From positions 1,240,001-1,304,000 of the forward strand of contig NZ_CP035492.1 of assembly GCF_004135365.1 (NCBI RefSeq): 64,000 bases of DNA. Direction: 5' to 3'. The stretch comes from Paenibacillus protaetiae. GTDB lineage: Bacteria; Bacillota; Bacilli; Paenibacillales; Paenibacillaceae. Positions 17,739 through 25,472 of the stretch are shown in pieces (within the stretch, counting starts at the first letter, position 1; every line of letters begins with the position of its first letter). The notes under the pieces were generated by a model that was not told where the DNA came from, ran no database searches, and was given only the letters and a program-made list of their open reading frames with translations. Made by a program: the position numbers and the translations under genes.

Positions 17739-18712
17739 CCTGCCGATCTCCCTCCGCTTGCATTTGCCATATTGGGGTCCCGACCTTGCCCCTTCGGGAT
17801 GGAATACGGCTCGTTCCGGATATGCCCCTTTGCAGCTGAAGGAATCAGCAGGACATCATAAAGGTTGCTTCCAATTTGCAGGGCAGCAGCCGGAGCTTCC
17901 AGGTCACGTGTACGATTCAGCCATTCACACGTTTCTTCCAGCTCCAACGGAAAATTAAATAAGGATTTAATGCCGTTGCCGTATCGCATCGCGATTAGCG
18001 CGCTTGCGCTTTCGGCGGCAAGCAGCTTCTTCAGCACGATCCGCTTATCTTTTACGAAAGAAGCGACAATTACATGCGTCGCGTCCGCCAGAAACAATTT
18101 GTCGTCCAACCGGTCAATAAACCGGATTTGGCCGGCAAGCCCCGCTTGTTCCGCAACAAGCCTGCCGCAAAATACAGCATCCGGGTGATGGTCTACAGCC
18201 CACACTGATGCCCCGGCTTCTCTGGCAATCGTTATCGCGGACAGCGGGAAAAATCCGGAGCCGATAAAGACCACTCTGGATTCCGGTCCAATCTGGAGCA
18301 GCCCCAGTTCTTCCCGCACCGAAGAAGAAAGCGCATCAACATAACCGCCAATCTCCAGTTCCCCCATCAGAAAGGCCCCCGCTTCCGCCAGCTCCAGCTT
18401 ATTCAGGGCAATCGCCACATTGTCGCGTAAAATCCCTGCGGCTAGCTGAAGCTCGTTATTCCCGGCGTGACGGTTCCACAACACCGCATGATCTTCGCTT
18501 GTAATAAATGCGGTTAGCCCATCCAGCTCCCGTCGGAGCGGTATGTAACCGCTTAATGGCTGTGCGGGTCCGCGCGCCAGCTTCTTAATGGCTTCACCCT
18601 TATCGTTTAACTGCATCATTAACCAATCCAATTCATCGTTCAGACGCGTCCCCTCCTGCTTGCCGTGAAATCCGCTGCCTCTGCGGTCGTATTGCCGGGT
18701 GACGGCTGCCAA
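17735..18712 (-). CDS. cntL: Nicotianamine synthase-like enzyme (CntL-like) for opine metallophore
   Basis: A protein of up to 325 residues. CntL enzymes transfer the aminobutyrate part of S-adenosylmethionine onto histidine. The SAM-binding Rossmann core is clear: SRVVFIGSGFFPLSAITIAR (about residues 145-164), then VWAVDHHPDAVFCGRLVAEQ, and IAMRYGNGIKSLFNFPLE matches the CntL MRFGDGIKAIFNYP block. The start is uncertain. A TTG at 18712 opens the frame but has a poor ribosome site; a strong GGAGGGG precedes an in-frame CTG at 18643, which would fit the family's usual length. It is followed directly by cntM. No CntK racemase is present, so L-histidine would be the substrate. Confidence 0.85.
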   Translation of the reverse strand: MAAVTRQYDRRGSGFHGKQEGTRLNDELDWLMMQLNDKGEAIKKLARGPAQPLSGYIPLRRELDGLTAFITSEDHAVLWNRHAGNNELQLAAGILRDNVAIALNKLELAEAGAFLMGELEIGGYVDALSSSVREELGLLQIGPESRVVFIGSGFFPLSAITIAREAGASVWAVDHHPDAVFCGRLVAEQAGLAGQIRFIDRLDDKLFLADATHVIVASFVKDKRIVLKKLLAAESASALIAMRYGNGIKSLFNFPLELEETCEWLNRTRDLEAPAAALQIGSNLYDVLLIPSAAKGHIRNEPYSIPKGQGRDPNMANASGGRSAG

Positions 18713-18790
18713 GCAACCTGGCCGACTTTTCTACTTATATTCGCCAGATGCAGGCGGTATGAGCACAGGACAACCCCCGCTGCAAAAGTA

Positions 18791-18799
18791 TGGTATAAT
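18791..18799 (+). promoter_or_regulatory. Extended -10 promoter for the gene at 18836
   Basis: TGGTATAAT is a perfect TGn-TATAAT, about 37 bases before the start. No clear -35 is present. Confidence 0.65.
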
Positions 18800-18835
18800 C
18801 ATGTGCACAATATGAGATGAACTATGGGGGTTCCT

Positions 18836-19348
18836 ATGCTTACGTTTGATCAAAAGCTTGAAATTGCTTTATCTTTTCCCGAGCTGAGTCGCAGCGATGT
18901 TTCGATGGGACGCGTTAACTTCCAATTCGACGGGAGCGCCTACGACCGTAAAAATGTAATTTACCATTTGCACAAAAACGGAAACGGTTACGTGTATGCC
19001 GGGCTGCTAAGCGGTTATGAGACGGATGACAAAGGACTTGTCAATATCCGGGATTATTCCGCTGAAGAGCTGCGCCTAATTATCGAAGCCTCAATCCGGA
19101 GCTTGTCCGAAGCGCCGGAAACGGCCGCTCCGTCTGCTCGCAGCGCCCGCAAAACGAACAAAAAAGCGCGCCTGCAGCTGTGGGCGAATAAAGACGGGCA
19201 AACGCTGCAGCTGAAGCATGAAGATGAGTTGTGGTTTATTTACGCCGGTCTAAACTTGGACATGGTGTTTGAAAGTTTCGAAGAAGCAGAGCAATATTTG
19301 CTCGAGGAAGGGTTCTCCATAGCACCTGAACCACCCGAACATTCCTAA
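18836..19348 (+). CDS. Conserved hypothetical protein
   Basis: A 170-residue soluble protein, not assigned to a family. The N-terminal half (LTFDQKLEIALSFPELSRSD, then NVIYHLHKNGNGYVYAGLL and YETDDKGLVNIRDYS) looks like a compact conserved domain. A basic Ser/Ala/Lys linker (about residues 98-115) joins it to a small C-terminal acidic domain. I chose the ATG at 18836 because GGGGG lies five bases upstream; an ATG at 18824 overlaps that site. It is transcribed from its own extended -10 promoter, divergent from cntL, and followed by the hydrolase gene 87 bases on. Confidence 0.8.
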   Translation: MLTFDQKLEIALSFPELSRSDVSMGRVNFQFDGSAYDRKNVIYHLHKNGNGYVYAGLLSGYETDDKGLVNIRDYSAEELRLIIEASIRSLSEAPETAAPSARSARKTNKKARLQLWANKDGQTLQLKHEDELWFIYAGLNLDMVFESFEEAEQYLLEEGFSIAPEPPEHS

Positions 19349-19435
19349 ACGAATGGACCCTTAGCTTTGACAAAAACCTTTCGCTGTATATGGGCATATG
19401 CTGTGTTAACGACTTGCAGCGAAAGGAAGATTCCA

Positions 19436-20314
19436 ATGTATGACGACCTGTATGGGCCATATTTCCAAGGCCTGAACGGATATAATTCCGACCCGTATGC
19501 GTTGCTTGCCTACTATAACGGCCGTTATCCGTACCTATACACCGGAATGCCGCAGCGGCCGCGCATCCGTACGGTTGAGCCGCTTACGTTTGTACTCGTG
19601 CATGGGTCTTGGGCAGACGTTACATTCTGGGACGGCGTAGCCGCCGGCTTAAGAAAGCTGGGGCATCACGTCTATGTGCCGGAATATCCCGGCCATGGAG
19701 CTATGACGGATAAAAAAGTGACTCACGCCCAAATCTCCCGCGCCATTGCAGATGATATGATTCACAATAATGTGCATCAGGCAGTGCTGGTCGGGCATAG
19801 CTTTGGCGGGAGCGTGATTCAGAAAACGGCGGAGCTTGTGCCGGACCGGATTAAACGGCTGGTATTTCTGGACGCATTTGTCTTAAAGGACGGAGAAAGC
19901 GTCTCCGATGAGTTCCCGCCCGATGTGCGCAGCATGTTTGAAGCTCTCCGCAAAAGCTCGGCTGACGACACGATCATGCTGCCTTATCCGGTATTCCGCG
20001 AAACATTCGTTAATCTCGCGGGACAGGATCTGGTCAACCGGCTGTACAGCCGGATCTCGCCGGAGCCGGCTGCGCCGCTGTTTGAGAAGCTTGATTTGAA
20101 AACCTATTATTCGTTGACCATTCCGAAAAGCTATATCTATTTGATTGAAGACAACGTATTCCCGCAAGGAAGCAATGAATTCGGCTGGCACCCGCATATG
20201 TCTTCCCGGCTTGGACTATTCCGCTTGCTGAAAGGGTTCGGCGACCATATGACGACCGCCGCAACAGAACCGATGAAGCTGGCTTACCTGATTTACTCCG
20301 CCGGTAGAGATTAA
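19436..20314 (+). CDS. Alpha/beta-fold hydrolase (esterase-like)
   Basis: A 292-residue enzyme. The oxyanion strand is FVLVHGSWADVTFW (about residues 45-58), the nucleophile elbow is GHSFGG (Ser at about 124), a candidate acid residue is in RLVFLDAFVL, and the catalytic His is probably in GDHM near 270. The order resembles the salicylate-esterase/hydroxynitrile-lyase branch. The first 35 residues are Tyr/Gly/Pro-rich and probably a flexible lead. Ribosome site AAAGGAAG before ATG. A strong terminator follows. The substrate cannot be predicted. Confidence 0.82.
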   Translation: MYDDLYGPYFQGLNGYNSDPYALLAYYNGRYPYLYTGMPQRPRIRTVEPLTFVLVHGSWADVTFWDGVAAGLRKLGHHVYVPEYPGHGAMTDKKVTHAQISRAIADDMIHNNVHQAVLVGHSFGGSVIQKTAELVPDRIKRLVFLDAFVLKDGESVSDEFPPDVRSMFEALRKSSADDTIMLPYPVFRETFVNLAGQDLVNRLYSRISPEPAAPLFEKLDLKTYYSLTIPKSYIYLIEDNVFPQGSNEFGWHPHMSSRLGLFRLLKGFGDHMTTAATEPMKLAYLIYSAGRD

Positions 20315-20355
20315 GGCGAAGCGGCTGCATTCCCGCCGCGCCGGAATAAACGCAG

Positions 20356-20393
20356 AAGAAGGCGGCTCCAGGGCAGGAGCCGCCTTCTTCTTT
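20356..20393 (+). terminator. Rho-independent terminator
   Basis: A 13-bp stem (AGAAGGCGGCTCC and complement) with a six-base loop, followed by TCTTTT. Confidence 0.88.
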
Positions 20394-20441
20394 TACTGCT
20401 CTATGTATAGGCGCGCAAATTCGCCTTATGTTCCCGCTTCG

Positions 20442-21506
20442 TCATAGCTTTTTGTAATCCCGTTTCATAATCGTATAGACGAGATTCGCCCATTTCGGAT
20501 TAGACGGACAATATTTTCTCGCAACCTTGTCGATGGTCGTATACCCTTTGCCTACATAATTTTCCGATAATATTTGCCCGAAAGTCCTTACACTGTCACT
20601 TTTTGTTTCAAAACTGGACGCTCTCGTACTGCTGGTCGCGTTTAAGCCAAATAAATTATTTTTATTTTTAGCCAGCTTGCTTTCCCCATTGCCGCTCTCA
20701 AGCTTCATAACCGCAATCGTAAAATAAGCGTTAATTCCGTATTCTTCTTCAATCTCAAGCACAGCTTGCTCCAGGCCGTGGCCTTCGAGATCCGTTCCTT
20801 CAAACAGCTGCGCAATATGCTCTTCGGTCAATCCCGAATCCGATTTTACTTGCAGCGTTGGTTTCGCCGGGTTGCTGGCATCAGGCTGATCATCCGGAAG
20901 CGAAACCGCTCTTTTGACCAGAACATCGGATACCGAAGCAATCCGGACAGGCGCATCCTGCACGGCCGCGGCCGAGACGGACGGCTCTGGCTGCTCCTCA
21001 ACCGGCACAACGTAATTGCCATGCACATATCCGCCGCCGGACAGCTCCATCCAGCCGTTTGGCGTAGTCCCTTTTACTTCTATCGTTGTGCCCTGTTCCA
21101 CCACTTTTACAATTTTGGAGTCGGCGCTTGCACTTACACGGACATTTAAGTAATAAGCTGTCACTTTATAGGTTTCTAATTCCGGCGCTGCAGCCGCCTT
21201 GCTTTCCAGCGATACGGGAACGGCGCTGATTTCCGGCTCTGCCGCAACCGGCTCCTGAAGCTTGACCGTATCCTCCGCCAGCTGTTTCGTTGTAAGCGCC
21301 GCCAGCAATAGCTGCGGATCCTCTTTCCCGAGCCCTACAGTCTCCCAGTGTCCGGCACCGCTTGCCTTGAGGTTATGTAACAGCACGCCGCTTGATTGAT
21401 TAGTTTCCAACGCAGCTTTAATTGTGGTTTGGAACCTTATTTGAACAATGAATAACATGAGAAGGCTCAATCCTAAAAGAATCACTAATTTATTCCTTTT
21501 ACGCAT
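20442..21506 (-). CDS. Exported N-acetylglucosaminidase with SH3 domain
   Basis: A 354-residue cell-wall hydrolase. It has a signal anchor (about residues 7-25), an Ala/Pro/Glu-rich spacer, a bacterial SH3 domain (YYLNVRVSASADSKIVKVVE to GGYVHGNYVVP, about 118-168), a second spacer, and a C-terminal glucosaminidase domain (about 225-354). Catalytic Glu is probably in IAVMKLESGNGESKLAKNKN, followed by NLFGLNA. It would cleave peptidoglycan between GlcNAc and MurNAc outside the membrane, with SH3 helping wall binding. A single-gene unit. Confidence 0.88.
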   Translation of the reverse strand: MRKRNKLVILLGLSLLMLFIVQIRFQTTIKAALETNQSSGVLLHNLKASGAGHWETVGLGKEDPQLLLAALTTKQLAEDTVKLQEPVAAEPEISAVPVSLESKAAAAPELETYKVTAYYLNVRVSASADSKIVKVVEQGTTIEVKGTTPNGWMELSGGGYVHGNYVVPVEEQPEPSVSAAAVQDAPVRIASVSDVLVKRAVSLPDDQPDASNPAKPTLQVKSDSGLTEEHIAQLFEGTDLEGHGLEQAVLEIEEEYGINAYFTIAVMKLESGNGESKLAKNKNNLFGLNATSSTRASSFETKSDSVRTFGQILSENYVGKGYTTIDKVARKYCPSNPKWANLVYTIMKRDYKKL

Positions 21507-21833
21507 GACTACACCTCTTCCTTATTTGTTAAGGTAACTCGTCACGATATAGGTTAGATTGTACACATGCAAGACGGAAAAGCGTGTCAGAAGCTGTATG
21601 AGAAATTTATGTTTGTTTGTCGACCTTGCTCAAGTTTGCATGGATACAAACGAACCCGAGCGGAAAATATTCGAGTTTTGCCTGTTCATTACGAACCCGC
21701 CCATGCTTGTATATATGTCCCATGCCTTCGCCATATGATGAGGAATCTCTCATGATTTACGCTTTTTCAGCTTCCTTTCGCCAATGGCCCGGTCGTATTT
21801 AAGCAAAATACAGGAGCGGCATACAGCAAAAAA
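21507..21833. other. Stretch with no gene seen
   Basis: No reading frame with a plausible ribosome site and codon use was found on either strand. The short open frames here are Cys/His/Arg-rich noise. The right end leads into two terminator hairpins; the left end must hold the promoter of the glucosaminidase gene, but no clear -35/-10 pair is visible. Confidence 0.5.
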
Positions 21834-21865
21834 AACCGGGGTCCCCTATTCGTGGAACCCCGGTT
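21834..21865 (-). terminator. Distal of two tandem terminators after the squalene synthase-like gene
   Basis: AACCGGGGT and ACCCCGGTT form a stem. On the minus strand a long T run (complement of the A run at 21828-21835) follows. Confidence 0.8.
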
Positions 21866-21877
21866 GCGGCAATAGAA

Positions 21878-21915
21878 AAACCGGGTCTCCATGTCCTGTC
21901 CATGGAACCCGGTTT
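21878..21915 (-). terminator. Proximal of two tandem terminators after the squalene synthase-like gene
   Basis: AAACCGGGT and ACCCGGTTT form the base of a stem that continues with CCATG/CATGG. A run of T follows on the minus strand. Its arms resemble the distal hairpin, as if duplicated. Confidence 0.8.
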
Positions 21916-21923
21916 GAGTACGA

Positions 21924-22715
21924 TCACATTTTGTTTACGATTTTTAGTACCATATCGCGCGTCAGTTTATTGCCGCCAATGGAGATGATTTTCACCGTAG
22001 CATGTGCCAGCGCCAAAGGAATTTTACAAAAATCTTTTGCCGGCCCTTTTTTCAATTCCTTCGTATATTCATCGGCAAGCTTCAAGTTTCGCCGCGTATA
22101 AGCCAGCATTTCCTTCATACCCCAGCCATCCGGAAAAAAATCAACGCCCCGCTCCAAATCTTCTTTACGGTTGCGCAAAATATTAACCGCTTGCAATCCC
22201 CGTCCAAACGCAACCGCCTTTTCCCGGTCGGAGTCCGTTTTGTCATACCACATCCATAGATCGGACAACATCTCTCCGACAAGCCCGGCAACGCTGTAGG
22301 TGTAGCCGTCCAAATCCTCTTCCGTACGAATCGTCCATTTCTTCCCTACCCAGTCTGCCATCAGCTTGGACATTTTGGCCGTATAGTGGTTAACCGTTTC
22401 CATAATCGAAGACGGGCAGAGCTGCATCCATTCCGGAAGCCGCAGGCTGACAGCAGGGAGTATATCCTTATGCGGCGCCAGCAGGTTCTTAATGCCATCG
22501 GACACCGATGGAGAAGCTTTAATCGTGTCGTGTACGCCGTAAAGCAGCTCCGTTTTTAAATGATCCGGAATTTGCTCATGATCTTCGATTTCATCAATTG
22601 CGCGCATACATAAATAAGCAGCACCTACAGCTTCTTTTAGCCCTTGTTCCAAACGGCTGATCGGAATAAAAAAAGTCCTGCTCGTTTGCTGGAGCATAGT
22701 CATGGCGTCGTTCAT
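21924..22715 (-). CDS. Squalene/phytoene synthase family protein
   Basis: About 263 residues. This family joins two prenyl diphosphates head to head. The first acidic motif is AIDEIEDHE (about residues 39-47) and the second is the NILRNRKEDLERG block (about 178-190), where the Asp usual after NILR is Asn. There are no membrane helices. It lies 2.8 kb from squalene-hopene cyclase and is the best local candidate for squalene supply. The start is unclear. ATG at 22715 has no ribosome site; GGAGGGAG lies six bases before an in-frame ATT at 22730; and the frame opens with ATG at 22784 inside a promoter-like region. Confidence 0.82.
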   Translation of the reverse strand: MNDAMTMLQQTSRTFFIPISRLEQGLKEAVGAAYLCMRAIDEIEDHEQIPDHLKTELLYGVHDTIKASPSVSDGIKNLLAPHKDILPAVSLRLPEWMQLCPSSIMETVNHYTAKMSKLMADWVGKKWTIRTEEDLDGYTYSVAGLVGEMLSDLWMWYDKTDSDREKAVAFGRGLQAVNILRNRKEDLERGVDFFPDGWGMKEMLAYTRRNLKLADEYTKELKKGPAKDFCKIPLALAHATVKIISIGGNKLTRDMVLKIVNKM

Positions 22716-22855
22716 CGCAATGTTCGTAATGGTACTCCCTCCAAAAATCAGTTCAGTATAGTCTAATGATACCATAGGAAGCATAACGGAACCAAATACG
22801 GCGGCGCTGCAACGCGTCCCGTTACAGCATGTTCCTCTTGGTATAATAGGAAAAA

Positions 22856-22896
22856 AGCCCTGAGCAAGCTCCTTTCCCAGGAGCTTGCTCAGGGCT
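22856..22896. terminator. Terminator after gpsB
   Basis: A perfect 18-bp stem (AGCCCTGAGCAAGCTCCT and complement), loop TTCCC. A run of A on its left gives a T run on the minus strand. Confidence 0.92.
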
Positions 22897-22907
22897 GCCG
22901 CTTCTGC

Positions 22908-23210
22908 CTACAGGCGCGGGCGCAGATGCTCTCTTCGTTCGCCAAACACTTTAATCTCCAAATCCTCCAGCCTTCTTTTCATCATAAACTGGTCATAGGA
23001 TTCTTTGTTTTTAAGCAGCTCGACATGGATGTCGGCCAGATCGGCTTCGAATCTCGCGATGATTTCCTGCATTCTCGTATAGTCTTTTATGATTTCATCG
23101 AGGTACTCGTCTACCTCCTGGGAGTCATAACCTCTCATTTTCTTTTCAAATTGCTTGTCGTGAATCGACTGCGCATCCAGATGGATACCGTATTGAGTCA
23201 AGTTTCCCAT
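22908..23210 (-). CDS. gpsB: DivIVA-family cell division regulator, GpsB-like
   Basis: A 100-residue protein. The DivIVA lipid-binding N-terminus is clear (SIHDKQFEKKMRGYDSQEVD, about residues 15-34), followed by a coiled coil (35-75) and the short C-terminal helix typical of GpsB (RRLEDLEIKVFG, about 80-91). GpsB shuttles between septum and side wall and coordinates penicillin-binding proteins. Length (98 in B. subtilis) and C-terminus support GpsB over full-length DivIVA. Ribosome site GAGGGG before ATG. In B. subtilis gpsB is next to ypsA; here ypsA is 8 kb away. Confidence 0.82.
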   Translation of the reverse strand: MGNLTQYGIHLDAQSIHDKQFEKKMRGYDSQEVDEYLDEIIKDYTRMQEIIARFEADLADIHVELLKNKESYDQFMMKRRLEDLEIKVFGERREHLRPRL

Positions 23211-23369
23211 TGTGTTACCCCTCTCAGACCGTTATTGAATTAGGCCATTTTTCCAATCCTTTATCCTTTAATATACGACTAAATTCGACTTTCTGCAAAG
23301 CAAATAGGCCGTCTTTTTTTAGACAGCCCCAAATACAGCTTTACCCTGTAAGCTACGCCACGCTATAAA

Positions 23370-24044
23370 TTACAGACGAACTTGCTCCTTGACGACAGCC
23401 AGCCGGTGGATGACCGCATATTGGCGGTATTCCAGACGTTCGATCCGGCAGCCTGCTCCGATATGGACACGGTTCCCGCGCACAGCCCCGGCAGTGATAT
23501 GGTCCAGGTGCAATTCGTCACCTTCAATTGTTTCGGCGGTCAGAACGGCAGGACCGGAGGATTGAAACATCGACTTTAATCTAGCCAACTTACTCCGCTT
23601 GACCGTGATCGCTCCGCCGCCAATTTCACCTGCACGGCTTGCGCCAAGGAGCCGGAAGTCCAATCGGTCTGCGCTGAGCAGTCCATCCACTTCAAGCCCG
23701 CCCTTCAGCTGAATGTTTCCCGCCTCACAGCTCCCTTTCACGCTTAACATGCCGGTCAAATGCACGGACTCTGCCTTTAAATGATGATCGGTTATGACCG
23801 AACCGGTCACCTTCATCACACGCGAATGCATCGAACCTCGCACGCGGTATTCCCCGGTTACTTTCGCTTGTTGAGCCGCCAAATTGCCGTCAAAACTTGC
23901 CGTGCCGGTGCATTTTAAAGAGTCGCATTCCGTATCGCCCATAATTTCAGCTTCGCCCAAAATGTTAATATGGCGGAAGCGTCCTCCATAAGAAGTCGTT
24001 TGGCCGACCAGCTTCATGTTATGCAGCTTTTCGTCTGATTTCAT
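23370..24044 (-). CDS. Bactofilin-family protein (YhbF/BacF-like)
   Basis: A 224-residue protein rich in short beta repeats (patterns like AEIMGDTECDSLKCTGTASF and SVHLTGMLSVKGSCEAGNIQ) that fit a right-handed beta-helix. It pairs with a second, similar gene directly upstream. In B. subtilis yhbD-yhbE-yhbF have this order, and the bactofilins BacE and BacF are needed for motility. Here it starts one base inside the preceding stop (TAATG), so it is translationally coupled. Probably a membrane-associated polymer former; no membrane segment. Confidence 0.8.
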   Translation of the reverse strand: MKSDEKLHNMKLVGQTTSYGGRFRHINILGEAEIMGDTECDSLKCTGTASFDGNLAAQQAKVTGEYRVRGSMHSRVMKVTGSVITDHHLKAESVHLTGMLSVKGSCEAGNIQLKGGLEVDGLLSADRLDFRLLGASRAGEIGGGAITVKRSKLARLKSMFQSSGPAVLTAETIEGDELHLDHITAGAVRGNRVHIGAGCRIERLEYRQYAVIHRLAVVKEQVRL

Positions 24045-24724
24045 TACAGCTTCTTCTCCTCTCGAATAGCAGCGTCAGGGTCGATCTGCAGCTCGGTCCG
24101 ATATTCCACTAATCCGATGCGGCAGCCCGGCCCAATAAATACCCGATCACCCCGAACAACCTCGGCATTGGTATAGGAAATCCTCACTTCATCTCCTTCG
24201 ATATGCTGCGCTTCCAGTGAAGGCGTCCATTTGGGGACAGCGGCGCCAAGCAGCTTGCTCCATAACTCGCGTTTCGCCCGCTGCACTTCAATTTGTTCGC
24301 CGCCGATTTCTTTGATTTTGGACGGGCCTTGCATCATGATGCTGATTTGACCGCCGTTCAGCAGCCCTCCGATTTTTATTCCGCCTGTGGCCTCAAACTG
24401 CTCGGCCGAGCAATCGCCTTCTATAGAAATTGCGCCATTTATTTTGCAGCGGTCGGCATGGAGCGGGCCTTTGGCTTTCAACTGGCCTTCCAGCAACAGT
24501 TCTTGGCCGGCAATGCCGCCTTCAACTTTCAGCCTCCCGTTAAATTGCATAACGGCTGCTGTCAGCCCGCCCTGGATTGTCGCCACGCCATTTGAGATAA
24601 ACCGGTCAGCTTCCACATCACCCGCTACTTTCCCGACACCGTCCAGCTCAACAGCGGAATAACGCCCGCCGCCTCCGTTCCAGATGCCTTGCATGCGCAT
24701 ATCCGGATATTTTGCCGTTTCCAT
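24044..24724 (-). CDS. Bactofilin-family protein (YhbE/BacE-like)
   Basis: A 226-residue paralogue of the next gene, with the same beta-helix pattern (GNGVATIQGGL-like turns, LKAKGPLHADRCKINGAISI) and a shared ending (EGDEVRISYTNAEVVRGDRV, then IGPGCRIGLVEYR). Ribosome site GAGGGG seven bases before ATG. Middle gene of the yhbD-bacE-bacF operon. The shared C-terminal EGDE...RG..V..GxGCRI motif in both paralogues is probably structural. Confidence 0.8.
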   Translation of the reverse strand: METAKYPDMRMQGIWNGGGGRYSAVELDGVGKVAGDVEADRFISNGVATIQGGLTAAVMQFNGRLKVEGGIAGQELLLEGQLKAKGPLHADRCKINGAISIEGDCSAEQFEATGGIKIGGLLNGGQISIMMQGPSKIKEIGGEQIEVQRAKRELWSKLLGAAVPKWTPSLEAQHIEGDEVRISYTNAEVVRGDRVFIGPGCRIGLVEYRTELQIDPDAAIREEKKL

Positions 24725-24740
24725 CCTTAATCCCCTCCGT

Positions 24741-25364
24741 TTAGAACAATTTTCCTTTCAGCTGCTCAACCTCAGCCTGAATCGATATCCGTGCCACAAG
24801 CTTGGCGCCTTGATCCAAATAAAAACCGGAATCAGCCGGCAGCAGCGCAGCGATCGAAATGCCCATTTTGCGAATAAACAGCAAATCGCATGGATGATCC
24901 CCCCATTTGCGGTAATCGCGGCTCAGCATGTCCAGTACCATTTCACCTTCATCTGCGCTCATATCGCCCGTTTGAAGAAGGCGGTCGGCCAATCCAAAAA
25001 ACAATATGCGATCAAACGGGTACACAACATCTTCGGCGTCTTTGGAAGCCCAATAACGGAGTGCTTCTTTCGAAACAATGTTACGTTCAATAAGCGCAGC
25101 TTTGCTTATTTCATAATCGTACGGCGTGGCGGAAAGCATCTCCGCAACTTCATCCAGCGAGAAATCTTCTTTGCGGTCAACAATCTTTTCGATTCGGGAC
25201 AAAATGAGCTGCCGCGGAAAAAACGTTTCCTGGCCGGTAAATGTAGATTTGCGGATAAACCACTGCTCCGGAATGAGCTGCTTTCGTTTCCATCTGTACA
25301 ACTGGCCGTAAGAGATGCCCGTCAGCTCCAGCAGATCTTTTTTTGATATCAAATCCTGTTCCAT
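24741..25364 (-). CDS. yhbD: YhbD family protein (DUF4004, MerR-like helix-turn-helix)
   Basis: A 207-residue protein. The N-terminus is a MerR-like winged helix (LISKKDLLELTGISYGQLYRW, residues 4-24) with KRKQLIPEQWF following. The rest is the DUF4004 region. I chose the ATG at 25364 because GGAGGAGATTCG precedes it. First gene of the bactofilin operon, so it may control it. A GTAACA-N6-TGTTAC palindrome lies just upstream and is a candidate binding site. DNA binding is inferred from the fold. Confidence 0.85.
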   Translation of the reverse strand: MEQDLISKKDLLELTGISYGQLYRWKRKQLIPEQWFIRKSTFTGQETFFPRQLILSRIEKIVDRKEDFSLDEVAEMLSATPYDYEISKAALIERNIVSKEALRYWASKDAEDVVYPFDRILFFGLADRLLQTGDMSADEGEMVLDMLSRDYRKWGDHPCDLLFIRKMGISIAALLPADSGFYLDQGAKLVARISIQAEVEQLKGKLF

Positions 25365-25385
25365 CGAATCTCCTCCACTTTCAAT

Positions 25386-25403
25386 GTAACATAACATTGT
25401 TAC
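25386..25403. promoter_or_regulatory. Palindrome between yhbD and squalene-hopene cyclase, candidate operator
   Basis: GTAACA and TGTTAC are perfect inverted arms with a six-base spacer. It lies 22 bases upstream of yhbD and 70 bases upstream of the divergent cyclase gene, where a MerR-type regulator such as YhbD could act on both. Confidence 0.45.
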
Positions 25404-25472
25404 GTTGTAAATGAGTCCAAATTTATCATTCTGCCTTCATTCCATTCATAGGCTAAATGAGAAGGTTGTTTA

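Noticed and set aside
22838-22850. Good extended -10 (TGGTATAAT) on the plus strand near 22840
   Set aside because: No gene follows on that strand before a terminator ten bases on; I treat it as chance or at most a very short RNA.
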